From Hsuehochloa calcarea (taxonomy: Eukaryota; Streptophyta; Magnoliopsida; Poales; Poaceae): a stretch of DNA of 64,000 bases. A program made the position numbers and the translations under genes. Every line of letters starts with the position of its first letter. Positions within the stretch are counted from its first letter, which is position 1. The DNA is taken from assembly GCA_036346395.1 (NCBI GenBank), contig CM070602.1, positions 18,423,098 through 18,487,097 on the forward strand. Direction: 5' to 3'. This document shows, piece by piece, positions 1 through 11,539 of the stretch. The notes under the pieces were generated by a model, which had not been told where the DNA came from, did no database searches, and saw only the letters and a list, made by a program, of their open reading frames with translations.

Positions 1-214
1 TTAAAGATCAAAAGCGATCTTAAGTTCGAACTTCTTGTTTATTTTTCTGCAATCTTTTAGATGCGAGGCAGTCTCTCGAAGTCTATCAGAGGACTAATAC
101 TTCGTTCCTTAGCCTCCTCGACTCTTCTTTTTCATAGTCGAGTGAGTCACTTAAGGTCTTCGTATCACCGTTTAACCTACAAAAAGCGAGAACGAAGATA
201 AACATCACCGAATG

Positions 215-330
215 GTTGTAAGTACTTCTACAACCACCGACACAGTCGTAAGTTTTTCTCGACTACGATATGGTTGTAAGTCTTTCTCGACCACTACAGG
301 TCGTAAGTAGTCGTAAGCTTTTTACGACTA
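215..330. repeat. 28-bp hairpin repeat array, copy 1
   Basis: Units with the core GTCGTAAG or GTTGTAAG begin at 215, 245, 273 and 300, so the period is about 28 bp; an extra core starts at 310. Each unit is an imperfect palindrome with GTCG or GTTG at one end and CGAC or CAAC at the other. The unit is the same as in the arrays at 1872 and 3841 of this element. Confidence 0.75.
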
Positions 331-1871
331 GTACTTTATCATGAGTTTCTTCCATGACTATTCTCGTAAAACATTATACAGTATTTAAGTCAAAAATAAT
401 TATGAATGATAAGTGACTTACCATCTCTCTCGCCTCTGCACGCAGTAGTTCTTTCTCTGTCTTAGCTCTAAAAGTTGTCGATGGTACTCACAGACAACGA
501 CAATTTGCTCGAGCTTTACGCAAAAGAAAACAGTGAGAAGAGAAGGAAGTCACATATGTAAGTATTTTGAAGATACTTACATTCATAGTCGCCTAGCAAA
601 CATCGAATATACAAGGTCAGGGTTCTGCGACTTATCTATCCTCGCGACTTTGTCCCACCACACCTTCTCGAGGCGCTCGTTATCAAAAGTATTCTCCGTA
701 TTGGGAATATCTTTGGGATGGGGGACTCGGTCACGAGATCTGTAAGCAGAAGACCCCACGACGGAGGCAGGCCCAAAGAAGTCACCACAGAAGTTGAAAT
801 TTTCTCCTTCTGGTTCTGTAACTTCTCTTTGGGTAGGGGAAGGAACGCCTCCTACAATTTCCTTCCCGAGGCGGTGCACAAGCTGGTCACCGCCTTGACC
901 AGAGGCTTCCACAACTGCCTGTTGTTTCTACGACCTCAGCAGTCGTAGCGGCCACCTCAACAGTAACAGCCGCTACTTCAAGGATCGTAGCTACGACTTC
1001 AGCAGATGTGGGAGTCACTCTGGGAGTCTCGACTTCATCGGCCACCTGGGCCAAGGGTGATGCTTCGACCACCTCCATTGCTACCTCCTCAGTAGCTGAA
1101 GGGATGGCAATGGACTTCTCAGCGTAAAGCATTCCTTTGAAGAAGTCAGACTAAAATAAAGAAAAGCAAATCAGGTTGTGAAAAAAAGGTAAATGTCGTT
1201 CTTACACTTTAATAAATTTCACATACCTCTGCACCCTGGTCTTAACCAGGAATTTTGGAGCAATCCTCCCAACGGAGGACCTCTTCTTCTCCACGACCAC
1301 GTCTGGTCGAGGTTCAACAATCGGCTCAGCTACGACCACGTGCAGTCGTAGAGTTTGAGCAGAACGAGCTCGGTTTCTGATTCTTTGGATGGCGAGATCG
1401 GTCTCGACCATTCCAAAAGCGACCTCGCCCTCGATTGCGAGTTGTCTTGTCGACATCGTCCTTCATAAAAGACACAAAATCTTTTCAATTCTCCTTTTTG
1501 CTTGCCTAACAAAACTAGGAGTGGCGAAGCTGCGAAAGATTCTTTGTCATAACGAAGGGTAGCTTAGCCTTGCGAGGTTTGCGCTTAAGAGATTCACCGC
1601 CTCAACCTCCTCGGCCGATGGGCTGCGGCCTCGGCTTGAATCTGACTACGGTTGCGCGGTGCCTTGTAGAGGGTGCGGTCGAAAGACGAGCTTGAGCTTG
1701 CTCCCCCTTTGTCGGCAGATTTTACAAGTCGGCGTCTCTTGGAGGGAGGAGCGAGCCTTTGTCTTCGACAACCCGGCGCCAATAGTCATCGATCACGACT
1801 TCTTCGTCGTCTCCGCGATTTTCCATGCCTACTTTACGTAAAGCAAAGCGAGAAAGAAGAATGACTAATTA

Positions 1872-1980
1872 GTCGTAAGTTTTTCTCGACAAGTGCCAAG
1901 TCGTAAGTTTTTCTCGACTCTTTCACGATCGTAAGATATTCTCGATCACCTTTAGTCGTAAGTATCTTCTACGACTATAA
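1872..1980. repeat. 28-bp hairpin repeat array, copy 2
   Basis: Cores start at 1872, 1900, 1927 and 1955, a 27-28 bp period. Typical units read GTCGTAAGTTTTTCTCGAC, where the 4-base ends GTCG and CGAC can pair. The last unit ends in CTACGAC. Confidence 0.75.
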
Positions 1981-2406
1981 AGTCCTAAAGAAAGAATCAA
2001 CTTTTGATTACCTTTAGGCGCTCTATCCTTTCATCTGCGGACAAAGCCGCAATGACTTGAGGAACCGCCCCTCGGGTGGCGGAGACTTCTCGCAGATGAG
2101 TCGACTCTAGAGTCAACCTCGGCTGTGAAAGATGCGTGCAAGCAGATAAGAATATTAGACAAGGTTGAGAAAGATCAAGCCGAGAGCTAAGTCGACAAAT
2201 TACTTACCCTCCTCATAGTCTCTCGGTTGGGTCTCCTCTTCCGAGTATCTCCACATAGGAGATGCTCGTTTCTTGAAGGACTAATTCGTGTGATGAAATC
2301 CTTCACCACATGCCATTCGGTCACCCTTCTTCCTTCAAGTCCTTAATGGCTTGAATATAAGGGCTAATCCGTGAGATATCTTGGTCGAATCCATGAAGAT
2401 TTCTTT

Positions 2407-3021
2407 TCAGCGACCTTCCGCGAAAGAAAGGTGTCTTGAGGTGACCTTCGATAGAACCACCTCTTTCTCCACCGACCACGAAGGCCGGGTGAAACTCTGA
2501 ATATACTCCTTCGACTTGAGTCGTGGAGTTTGGACCACGACTTCAGCGATTCGGTTTGTCGAGCCATCCCATAATAATATTGGAGCGGCCTCGAGATCCG
2601 CGGAATCCCAGTGCGCCTCGCGCATGATACGAACACACTCAACATGGTAATGTAATTGGGACCTAAGTTCACGGTTCCACCCCAAAGTGTTCGAGTACTC
2701 ATGTAAGAAAGGGATGGGCGAGCAATCGAAGGCCGCACTCACAATACGCTTGGAAGGCGGGATTTGCCCATTTTCCCCGATGGCAGTCTTGCCGATGGCG
2801 GAATCCACTTTACGAGCCTTCTCGGAATCTTCCGGCATCAACCAAGATCTTGATCTTAGCGCATCCATCTCCGATTCTTCCCATTCGAAACTCTCTTGGC
2901 CATTTCGCTCGAAGCAAGAAGTCTTTTGATTGGGTTGGCGTGAGAAGATGAAACCTAGTCGAGGACGAGAAAGCAAGAGCTCGAAGAACGGTGAGTGATT
3001 TGAGGAAAAGGTAAAACCCAA
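2407..3021 (-). pseudogene. Antisense internal ORF of the LTR element (unknown function)
   Basis: A minus-strand frame of 204 codons reads opposite to the presumed element orientation. It has a charged, mixed composition with recognisable segments such as SPIPFLHEY and YHVECVRIMREAHWDSADLEAAP, which resemble uncharacterised retrotransposon proteins of rice. I see no catalytic motif, zinc knuckle or membrane segment. It stops without a recognisable C-terminal domain and the flanking frames are broken, so it is probably a remnant. Some large plant gypsy elements are known to carry antisense ORFs; assigning this one to that class is inference. Confidence 0.4.
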
Positions 3022-3144
3022 GTCTACCTCTGGTAAGTTTTATAACGCATGATCTCCGCCGCCTGTAAACCGTCTCGGCTATAGGTCTATGGGAGTTGGT
3101 TGTACCGCCGGAACCAGCTTCATCGGACAAGTCTGTGAGAGCGG

Positions 3145-3598
3145 TTGCAATTCCCAGATGGTCCGTTCGAGAAAAATTAGGTGCGTATTGTCACCCCCAA
3201 GCAAAATTACTTTCTTGACCAAAGTCTTTACGGTCGAAGAAAGTATTAATCGAAGGGTTTTTCTCCGATTCCCTACTACGACCACCGAGACGGTCGTAGG
3301 GGTTTCTGACTTTCTAATAGTCGTAAGCAATCTTCACGATTGCAATCGCCGAGGAACCGTTTATCAATGTGATCTGTGGAATTCGTTTGCAATTCCCAGA
3401 CGGTCTGTTCGAGAAAGTTAGGTTAGTTTGTCACCTCCAAGCAAAATCACTTTCTTGACCAAATCTTTACAGTCGAAGGAAGTATCGATCGGAAGGTTTT
3501 TCTCCGATCGCCTTACTACGACCACTACACAATTGTAGAGGTTTTATGACTTTACGATACTCGTAAGCAACCTTTACGACCAAGCAAACTCTGGTCAA
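3145..3598. repeat. Tandem duplication of about 243 bp
   Basis: Two diverged copies start with TTGCAATTCCCAGA at 3145 and 3388. They share, in the same order, a GTCACC.CCAAGCAAAAT block, a CTTTCTTGACCAAA block, TTTTTCTCCGAT and a closing CGTAAGCAA...ACGA segment. Small differences are spread along the whole length, so the duplication is old. Confidence 0.75.
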
Positions 3599-3840
3599 AG
3601 TAATACTCAAATGTCGAAGAGTTTTTCCTTCGACTATGGTTCTCGACATTTTCATAGTCGCAAGTCCATTTGCGAATCCTTCCCTAAGTAAGTTACTTTC
3701 ACTTGAAGTCAGGGCTAGATGACGAGGATCTAATAATCCTCATTTTATCTATTATCTATAATTCTTATTATGGGTAAATATGATGTCACATAGTCTCAGT
3801 AAGTACCCCTTATTTTTATAAGGAGAGGCCCACCAAGTGA

Positions 3841-4030
3841 TTGTAAGATTTTCTACAATCACCCCATAGTCGTAAGTCTTACTACGACTACGCCTAGTCG
3901 TAAGTCTTACTACGACTACTTCCTAGTCGTAAGTCTTTCTCGACCATTTCATGGTCGTAAGTCTTTCTCGATCACTACATAGTCGTAAGACCTTTACGAT
4001 TACTACAGGTCGTAAGTTCTCCTCGACCGG
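3841..4030. repeat. 28-bp hairpin repeat array, copy 3
   Basis: GTCGTAAG cores start at 3869, 3897, 3926, 3954, 3982 and 4009, with a related TTGTAAG unit near 3841, so the period is 28 +/- 1 bp. The clearest unit is GTCGTAAGTCTTACTACGAC, whose 6-base arms GTCGTA and TACGAC are perfect inverted repeats around an 8-base loop. The array lies about 250 bp upstream of the LTR TATA box. Confidence 0.8.
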
Positions 4031-4269
4031 GTAGACCACGACCACCTTATAATCAAACCTACAGGCAAGTGGGTCCAATTGATTAAAGAATCAGATGGTG
4101 CGCACGCACTACTATCCCGCGTAGTAATAGTGCTTAAATACCCCATTATCTTTGAATGATAATTGCGGGCGGCGTGGAGAAGCCAATGCGCCGGTAATTA
4201 CTGCCATCATGCGCCCATTACTGGCTCAATTAAGGCGCCTCTTCCGCAGGGCAAAACGGCTACTCCTTC

Positions 4270-4509
4270 ACGACTATATAAGGGCATCAAGGGCGAGTAG
4301 AGGGGACGAGTTCTATTCTCGGTAATAGTCTTAGCTTCTTACTCGATCATTAAGAATACCACACCACACAGGATTAGGGTTATTATTCTCTCCGGAGAAG
4401 GCCTGAACCTGTCTAAACATCCCGTGTCAACTACTCTGCGTGATTTCATCTCTAGGAGACCCCCCGAATCAAATAATCTTTACGTAAGATCGGTTCTAAT
4501 ACACCGACA
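4270..4509 (+). promoter_or_regulatory. LTR promoter and U5-like leader
   Basis: TATATAA at 4275-4281 is followed by a CT-rich leader and then a U5-like stretch ending in CA at 4509. This is the usual R-U5 layout of a plant LTR. Activity is not implied, because the element is decayed. Confidence 0.45.
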
Positions 4510-5848
4510 GTTACGTTAACAAAATTTTACGTAGAGGAGATAGCATATGTCATCTCTTTTTGAAGAGATTGTTGTGCACGTGAAAAAGACAAAATAACAT
4601 GAAATAAGAAAGAATACATTAATCTACTTTAGTTGATATGCGAGTGTTTTAAAGAAGCATTATAAAATATAAATTTTAGAGAATGTGTTAGAAAATATAT
4701 ATTCAAAATGTTATCTTCAAAGATGGTATATATATATTAAAGATAAGATTATTTTTAACCATTGAAGATGCATGCATTAGGGAGTGACGAGGGCTCGTGG
4801 TCTTGGAGACAGTTGGCATGGACGGTGCGTAGAAGAGCCAGAGTGGCCGGCAGCTGACAGGGGGCCCTCTAGATGTTGGCACGCTTGGATATGCATTGCT
4901 TCGTGCGCGTAGCAAGTAGTAGCAAGTAGCAACGATTGCACAGAAGAAGCAGGGTACGAAAAGGTTGTACTAAAGTGTACGGAGCAGTACATGTGTGACC
5001 GATGATCGATGTACGGCTGGTCCTCAACCATCGAGTTAACACGATCTACAAAACGGCTTGAAGAGCGATGGAGGTCAATGTGGTTACGACAGTCGTCGTG
5101 GTCAGAACACGCTTCCTAAGCATGTGTGCAATAGTGTGACATATTTTTTTTTTTTGAGGAACCTGACACACTCCCCCGTCGAGAAACCACCGTTTCCGAA
5201 CACCACGGTGCATTGGCGACTCCGAGCTGACAATTTTTCTAGCAAAAATCTGCAGCTTCGACATGTCAGCCTTTAGCACAGGATCCTCTGCTGGAGCGGA
5301 GGCATGATTTGATCGGTTCAGAAACAAAGAAAGTCATGATCTACTCGCAGTTTTCTCGCTGGGCTTGGAGTGCGGAGCTGATTCGACGGCCTGGCCCAAA
5401 GTTATGCCGAATGTTAGTTCCTCCTCTCACACTCGTATGTCCTTAGCGAAGCCCCATTCTAACTTTTGTTCGGGCTTCTTGTTTGAGCAGCGAGGGGGCC
5501 ACGTTCAACCGGTTTTCGTGACCAAGTTTCGGGCTCTTGAAATCTTCTCCCAGTTGCTCCGGGCCAGGCCTACCGGCCGACGCCGCTCGATCAGATCTGG
5601 AAAGGAAAAGGCTGTGGGGTTGAATTGTCGGCTTGACCGGGGACTGGAAAGAGCCCTGAAGACACTTCAGCAGCTCAGCCCGACCATGAACACCCGATCA
5701 AATCGAATGCAAAATTGCCATCAGGCCCGCAGCGAGGCCAATGTTTATCTGGCCTGGGACAGTTCGGTGCATGACATGTGCGTGTTCCTTGCTTCCTTCC
5801 CACCGACCCAGTTTGAATCAGTGTCTGTGTGTCACACTGGTTGTGGTG

Positions 5849-5884
<36 letters not shown>

Positions 5885-5992
5885 CCTATGGTGTGGATAG
5901 TGTGTCACACTGGTTGTCACAAGTATGAATAGCACGGTATATGTTAATTTATGGGTTTAAATTGCAGTCATACAATTAATAGTATAGTACTG
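4510..5992. other. Intergenic; no supported gene
   Basis: Beyond the LTR end the sequence is mixed, with TA-rich stretches near 4720-4740 and a T run near 5143. A plus-strand open frame at 5365-5928 has no recognisable domain and its 3' part is formed by a GT microsatellite at 5851-5883, so it is not called a gene. The 15-mer TGTCACACTGGTTGT occurs on both sides of that microsatellite. Confidence 0.5.
5851..5883. repeat. (GT)n microsatellite
   Basis: An uninterrupted GT run of about 33 bp. Copies of TGTCACACTGGTTGT flank it at about 5830 and 5901, which suggests local slippage or duplication. Confidence 0.95.
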
Positions 5993-6400
5993 TTAATATT
6001 GTTCAGTTAATAGTATAGTACTGTTAGTGCTAGGATAGTGCGTTTGAATAAAAACAGAAAAAGTGCTCTTGTATGGTAAAAGATTCTTAACCATGAGGTA
6101 AGTAGAGTTCCACCTTACCTCTATGTCCAAACTGAACTTTCTTGGACGTACACCCATCGCCCTGCAGAAGTTCTTATATTGTGCTATTCTTACATTAGAA
6201 TTATTCAAGAAAGAAATCACATCGCGAAAAGATTTAATATACGGATTCAACCTCTTCAGACCACATTTGATTATAAGGTTGATAATATGACAAGTGCATC
6301 GTTGATGCAGTAAGAAGGAATCGACATATGTACTCAATACTGGAGTAAGAATGTCCATGGCTCTAGAGTTTGAAGCAGCGTTGTCTAAAGTAATTGTGAA
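5993..6400 (-). pseudogene. hAT transposase fragment (Ac-like, RICESLEEPER type)
   Basis: A minus-strand frame of about 136 codons matches the catalytic core of plant hAT transposases. In order it shows a TLDNA-like motif carrying an acidic catalytic residue (about 6388-6374), LHQRCTCHIINLI (the conserved C-x-C-H-x-x-N-L block) and RWNSTYLM (the conserved tryptophan block). The N-terminal BED zinc finger and the C-terminal dimerisation domain are absent, so it is a fragment. No terminal inverted repeat or 8-bp TSD was identified. The family assignment is strong because three motifs occur in the right order; a domesticated gene is unlikely at this length. Confidence 0.8.
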
Positions 6401-7473
6401 TATTTAGCTCAACACTAATTGGAATTTGCACAACACAATTTCAAAGAGAGAATGGAGGATGAAGGGGTGCTGAATAAGGGGGTATGGTGGCTATTTATAA
6501 AAAAAAATTCTGGATTTTTTGAATTTTTTTTGCTATTTTTTAAGACCCCAACTGTCAAAAATAATCAAAAAAATGGCTAAAAATACCCTATGACCGAATT
6601 TTTCGGGACGTGTCGTGCCTAGGCACGGCCCACGGGCCCGCACGGCAGCCTGGCTGCCCCTCCCCTGCCTGCGCCCCATCGCTTCTTCTTCTCCCCTGCC
6701 GCCCCCTCGGCCCTCGGCCCTCGGCTCCTCGCCGCCTCTTAGGCGTCGCCAACCGCGTTATGGTAGGCTCCTCGCCACCTCGTCTGCAACGCTGACACCA
6801 AACCGTCTCCTCGCCGCCGCGACCGCGCCACCTCGCCTCCTCGCGGACTCGCTTCCTCGTTCAGCAGCGGCCCCTCCCTCCCGCCCGCTTCCGATCCACT
6901 CCGCTCGGCCTCTCCCATGCCGTCGGCGCCGGCCGTTCTTCCCAGCCGGCCCCGGCGCCCTTGCGGCCCGCCCTTCTTCCTCCATGTCGGCGCGCGCGCG
7001 CGTGGCCGGCTGCTCTTCAGGGCGTCTGGCCGTGCACACGGTCCCCACATCTTGGGTGGCCCATGCGTCGCGAGTGGCGGCCGAGCACGCGCCATGAACG
7101 ATGTCGGTTATGCGGTGTTTGGGCCGGACCTACGATGTCGTGCCTCGTGCGGCCGGTGGCTGGTCCATTTGGCGGCTCTACCATGGAGCACGGAGTTTCG
7201 ATCCTAAGGATCGGCGGTGCGAGTACATCATATCCTTTGCTATCAGAGCTACACTCGGTAGCCCGATACTGTGTAGTACTTCACAGTGCATCAAAATTTA
7301 GATCGAATTCTCATTGCGTGACACTCTATTGAGTATCGATTGAGCCTTGCGGATGGTACATACTGGCGTATGGGTTGCCGGATCGTCTGCATGACAGACC
7401 AATTAGCGCGCGATATTAGATACTTCGTGAAATGAGCATGAACTATAATAACTAACTAGCAGGGTATAAAATT
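6401..7473. other. GC-rich then AT-rich intergenic DNA; no supported gene
   Basis: From about 6600 to 7240 the DNA is very GC-rich, with overlapping open frames on both strands. These are low-complexity (Pro/Ala/Arg/Ser) and carry no recognisable domain. The sequence turns AT-rich after about 7440. It probably derives from the flank of the hAT element or another transposon, but no termini were found. Confidence 0.45.
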
Positions 7474-8480
7474 GAATTACAATTATTTAGGGATTTTACT
7501 TTGAAATTTGTACCGAAATCAAATTGCTAATTTTATTCCAAATTTCAGCTATTTTTTGGAATTTTTATACAAATCTAATAGCTATTTTTGTGCTTTATTT
7601 TTTATTTTGAATTATATTTATTTAGAGACTTTAATTAAAAATTCATATGAAAATTTTGTATTATGAATTTATATTATTTATAGATTGTACTTGACATAGA
7701 CTCTCTTATTTAATCAAGCCCATTATAATCCGAACCAACTACGATCAACGGTGTATGTCTTTCTCTTTTTTCTCCGATTAATGTGGGAATGTCTAGCTCT
7801 TGAGAGTGAACATTGTGGCTTCTTTTGCCTTTGCTTTAATAAGATAATAATACATTTTTTAATTTTTATTTTATTTCGAATTTCATTTATGTTTTGGAAC
7901 TCGTATAGAAATCTAATTGTTGTTTATTTTTATGTTGAATTGTATTTATTTTGGGATTTTACTTGGGAATTCGTATGGAAATCAAATTACTATATCTATT
8001 TATTTATTTTGTCACGAATTTCATTTTTTTAGGGTTTGAATTTCAATTATTATTTTTGGAATTAAATGAAGTCAATTGTTAACAAAAATCATTTCGAATT
8101 ACAATTATTCATGGACTTTACTTTGGAATTCGTATAAAAATCAAATTGCTTATTTTATTTATTTTTTGGAATTAGTATACAAATGTAATTGTTATTTTTT
8201 GTTTAACTTTTATTGCAAATTATATTTATTTAGGGATTTTAATTAGGAATTGTATGAAATCAAATTACTAATTTTATTTTATTTTGTATTCTGAATTTCT
8301 GTTACTTATGGATTGTACTTGACCCGAACTCTTTATTTTAATCAAGGCCGTTATAATAAGCACTCATCGCGACTAACGATGTTTTTCCTCTCTTTTTTCA
8401 ATTAATATAGAAATTTATAGCCCTTAAAAGTGAACATATTGATTTCTTTTGCTTTTGCTAAGGTAATAGATACATAGATC
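7474..8480. repeat. AT-rich tandem duplication, unit about 622 bp
   Basis: Two diverged copies begin with GAATTACAATTATT at 7474 and 8096. Each continues through a GATTGTACTTGAC block, a TTATTTAATCAAG-like block and a GTGAACAT...TTCTTTTGC block, ending near 7855 and 8480. Inside, the phrase GGATTTTACTTTGGAATTCG recurs in variant forms near 7490, 7955 and 8115, so an older short periodicity underlies the duplication. No coding potential was seen. Confidence 0.65.
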
Positions 8481-10553
8481 AGTAGATAATCGCCATCTTT
8501 TTTTTACGACAAGTGCATTTGGGAAAGTCTCGCTCGACGCACGCACAAACGAACAAGATGGACAGAAGTATGTTTATGTTGAAGCCAGCTAACGTTTTTC
8601 TGTCAGGTAGCTGAAAGAAAGAGGGCAAAACGAGCAAGGAAACAAAAGGGAGAAGCTAGGCGTCGGTCGGTTGGCGATCTATCCGCCCTCTTTTCCGGTT
8701 CATCATGGAGCCTGCTTTTACGACTTTATTGTTCCCAGCCGAGTGCTGGGTATCACGAGTCAGCCTGCTTTCCGGCCCGCCACCTTGAATTCGGTCATGC
8801 AAACTGGAATTGGGCGCACCACAAACGACTTCTTCCTTTCGATTCTTTTGGGAACAATCTAGAGCGTTGGCTGTTCGATCAGAATACTGTAGCATGCGCC
8901 GCGTCAGTAGCATTCGCAAATCTAATGGACTAGTACTACGATTTTGGCTTGGCAGCCAGCTTCCACTCGGACACGTGTCACATTGTGGTCGGCCGGGAAG
9001 AGTGATTAATTTGATTAACAAATTTGAAATGACCGTGTTTTTTTTAAACTGAGTATCCGGTTTGTGATCCGTTTGTGTGTTTTTTGTCACTTTATCAACA
9101 AAACAAGATTCATATTGACATATTTTTAGGCATAAAAAATAGATATCACACGGGACCCACGTTGTATGACTGCAATGCAAACACATCAATTTCGGCATTG
9201 CCAGTGAATTGGTATGAATACGATCCAAACGCTACTTTTTTTTTACTCTGATTTTGGTAATATCAAAATTTTAATATGATTAACTGCATGGTAAACCAAA
9301 CAGGCCTTGAACTTGCGTATCCAATTTTGCCCATTTATACTACGTCCCTACAGACAGAGAAATCATTGGTTGCTGCGGATCAACAACTCAGGGCCGTATT
9401 TATTGTACCGTGACAGGAATCATACCGCGAAGGCAAAGACGGACGCGCGTACGGGGTCCACACTCCGCAGATAGTGGGTCGCAAAAGTAACGTGCAATAA
9501 AGCGGACAGTACCAGTCCTCGTTCCTCGCTGACTCACTCCATCGGCCACCCTCTTCTTCCCTACCTCTTTTTTTAGAGAGAGAGAGAGAGACTCTTCTTC
9601 CTTACCAAAACTCTCGGTAATCTCGCGTAAATGGTGTGATCGTGCAATTAGGAAAAAGGCGACGCACGCTTCTCTGTAGTTTGTACGAATAACACGGCCA
9701 ATGCCTTTGTGTTGATATGTGCAGCATGTGTGCTATGTGCGCCGTTTTGTGAGAGAGAGAGAGAGAGACGTTTCAGGCTTTCAGCGAAGGAGTGATTTCG
9801 TGTTACTCGGTTCTTTTCGATACACTGACAGAGGTGACATTTTAATTCGTCACATGATTCTTACACGATGATGATACCTTGTAAGCATTGCGTTCCAGCT
9901 GATCTAAGACCAAAGCAAACACCGAGCGATCCCTGAGAAGCGAGGAGACGATTACGTATATCGAGATGTTCCACCCTACCCTGAGCGTTCCATTCTCTGG
10001 ATGAAAGAAGACTTTACCAACCGGTCACCAAACTTGCCAACTAACCGCCCACCCTACCACATTCACACACCCATGAATGCGAAACCAAACCGTTCCCACC
10101 AGGAAAAAAAAAGATGGCAAAACTGACATGAAAAACAACCAAATCGCATCCGCTTTCCTAACCGCATTTCCTGGCGCCACCTATCACACCGCTCCGCTAA
10201 TGAAGAGCTGCAACATCGCGAGACCGCGCGCTCGCGGAATCATCTAGACGACGAGGAGGGGCACCGAGCACCAAAGAAAGAAAAGCGAAGAGTGGAGCTG
10301 CGTTGCGTCAGGACTCGGTCGGGTCGGGTCGGGTCGGAACGCACGGAGGGGGACCCATCCCGTTCCCAATCCCAGCACATTTCTCAACGGCACCGCGCCG
10401 CGGGGTACGCGGAGCGGATGAGGGACCCAGCGCCACCTAGAAAGGCTGAAAGGGAGTCCCGCCGTATTCCCGCATAGGATCCTCTGCGTCGCTGACAAAG
10501 CAGACATGTGCATGCGGCGTACATTCCCTCGCCGGCACGCGGCCCAAGAGCGT
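8481..10553. other. Intergenic; microsatellites only
   Basis: I see no gene with support here. Two AG microsatellites occur, at 9575-9591 and 9751-9768. A minus-strand open frame at 8656-9228 has no recognisable domain. ACCAAACAGGCC near 9294 resembles grass MITE ends, but no partner end was found. Confidence 0.5.
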
Positions 10554-10740
10554 ACCTCTTTTAGGGCGTGATTTTTAAAAAGGGTCATCGGAGATTAAAC
10601 AAAAGCGGAAAAATCGATTCCTAGGCCCTCTCTTTTTTAGCGTATTTTACCTCTTTTAGGGCGTGATTTTTTTGAAAGGATCATCGGAGGTTAAACAAAG
10701 CGGAAATGGATCCTAGGCCCTCTCTTTTGGAGCGTATTTT
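10554..10740. repeat. 95-bp tandem duplication
   Basis: Two adjacent copies, 10554-10648 and 10649-10740, both start ACCTCTTTTAGGGCGTGATT and both end AGCGTATTTT. They differ by scattered substitutions and small indels, including A/G changes in the TCATCGGAG.TTAAACAAA block. Confidence 0.85.
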
Positions 10741-11371
10741 ACTATTTGTATTTATTTTCGAGCTGGCTAATTAAAAGTACTGAATTTATTTTCTTGTTTG
10801 ATGTTTTATCCTTCTCGTAATTTGTAATTATTTTTCCTATTTCAATCCACATAAAAATAGCGTGTATGCCCTTAATTGGTGTGGAGAGGGAGAGGAGCAC
10901 ACATGACCAGCTCGACGGCGATGAGGTGCACCCGAGGTGCACAAGCAGCGGCATGCCGACAACGAGGTGCACGGGACGATGTCGTTGACCACGTGTCGCC
11001 TCGACCGGAGTAGGTGGGGAAGGGGGCGGCACTGGTGGAGGGGGGCACCGAGATGGGTAGGGATGGCGAAGACACTGGCGGTGGACAAGAAGGAGGGAGC
11101 GTCGGCGTTAGTAGGGGGCAGTCAGAGCAGGGCCCGAGGGGTGGGGTGGTCGCCGACGCTTCTTCCTTGACAACGACAACGTTGGATCCCACATCCTCCT
11201 CTCCTTCGCCTCCGATCTCTGGATCCAGCGAACTCGGCGTCTTTCTCGGCTTCGGTCGCCAGATTCGCCATCCCTGGCCGCCGGATTTCTGCTCTCACCG
11301 CGCGCGCCGTGGAGGTCCACCACGCCATGATCATCCCCATCGAGCTCTCGGGCTGCCTTGGCCGCGGACGT
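10741..11371. other. Flank and downstream part of captured-looking GC-rich sequence
   Basis: AT-rich until about 10890, then GC-rich with overlapping open frames on both strands. The minus-strand frame that contains the pyruvate-kinase-like motif continues through here as Arg/Asp/Gly-rich sequence that I cannot match to any pyruvate kinase region. No terminal inverted repeats were found around it. Confidence 0.4.
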
Positions 11372-11534
11372 GTCGCCGTGGCACATGTTGACGCGGGCCA
11401 CGTTCATGCCACCGACGACCAGCGTCTCCAGCTCTGCGACGCCGCAGGTTCTAGCCCCACGGTGTAGATGAGCCAGTGCCTCGAGCTCCGCAGTGCTACA
11501 TGAGGCCGCGAGGTGGTGCAGGCGGCGGGCGGGG
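11372..11534 (-). pseudogene. Plastid-type pyruvate kinase fragment
   Basis: The minus strand encodes CGVAELETLVVGGMNVARVN followed by MCHGD. This closely resembles the N-terminal part of the pyruvate kinase barrel, where the GMNVARLNMCHG block helps form the active site (PEP + ADP to pyruvate + ATP). Only about 25-45 codons are recognisable. After the MCHGD block the frame runs into unrelated sequence, and the upstream side is cut by the LTR-like insertion starting at 11540. No other pyruvate kinase region is present. It is a gene fragment, possibly captured by a transposon, and not a functional enzyme. The exact extent upstream of the motif is uncertain. Confidence 0.6.
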
Positions 11535-11539
11535 AGGCG

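Larger units (their letters stand above)
1..4509 (+). mobile_element. Decayed LTR retrotransposon (probably gypsy type), 3' part ending in an LTR
   Basis: The window opens inside an LTR retrotransposon whose left end lies outside. The right end looks like a grass LTR: a TATA box near 4275, a likely transcript leader from about 4300 and a terminus in ACACCGACA at 4509. After that the sequence changes character. The interior has no intact pol domain. It carries three arrays of 28-bp hairpin repeats, a 243-bp tandem duplication and an antisense reading frame. No TSD can be checked because the left end is missing. The LTR start was not found, so the plus orientation rests on the TATA and leader layout. 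The gypsy label is an inference from general resemblance to rice elements that carry an antisense internal ORF. Confidence 0.6.

Noticed and set aside
215..4030. 28-bp repeat arrays as a CRISPR-like locus
   Set aside because: The repeats are contiguous, without unique spacers and without cas genes, and lie in plant retroelement DNA.
5365..5928. 187-codon open frame
   Set aside because: Its end is made by a GT microsatellite and no domain is recognisable.
6615..7332. Several GC-rich overlapping open frames
   Set aside because: Low-complexity composition on both strands at once, with no motif.
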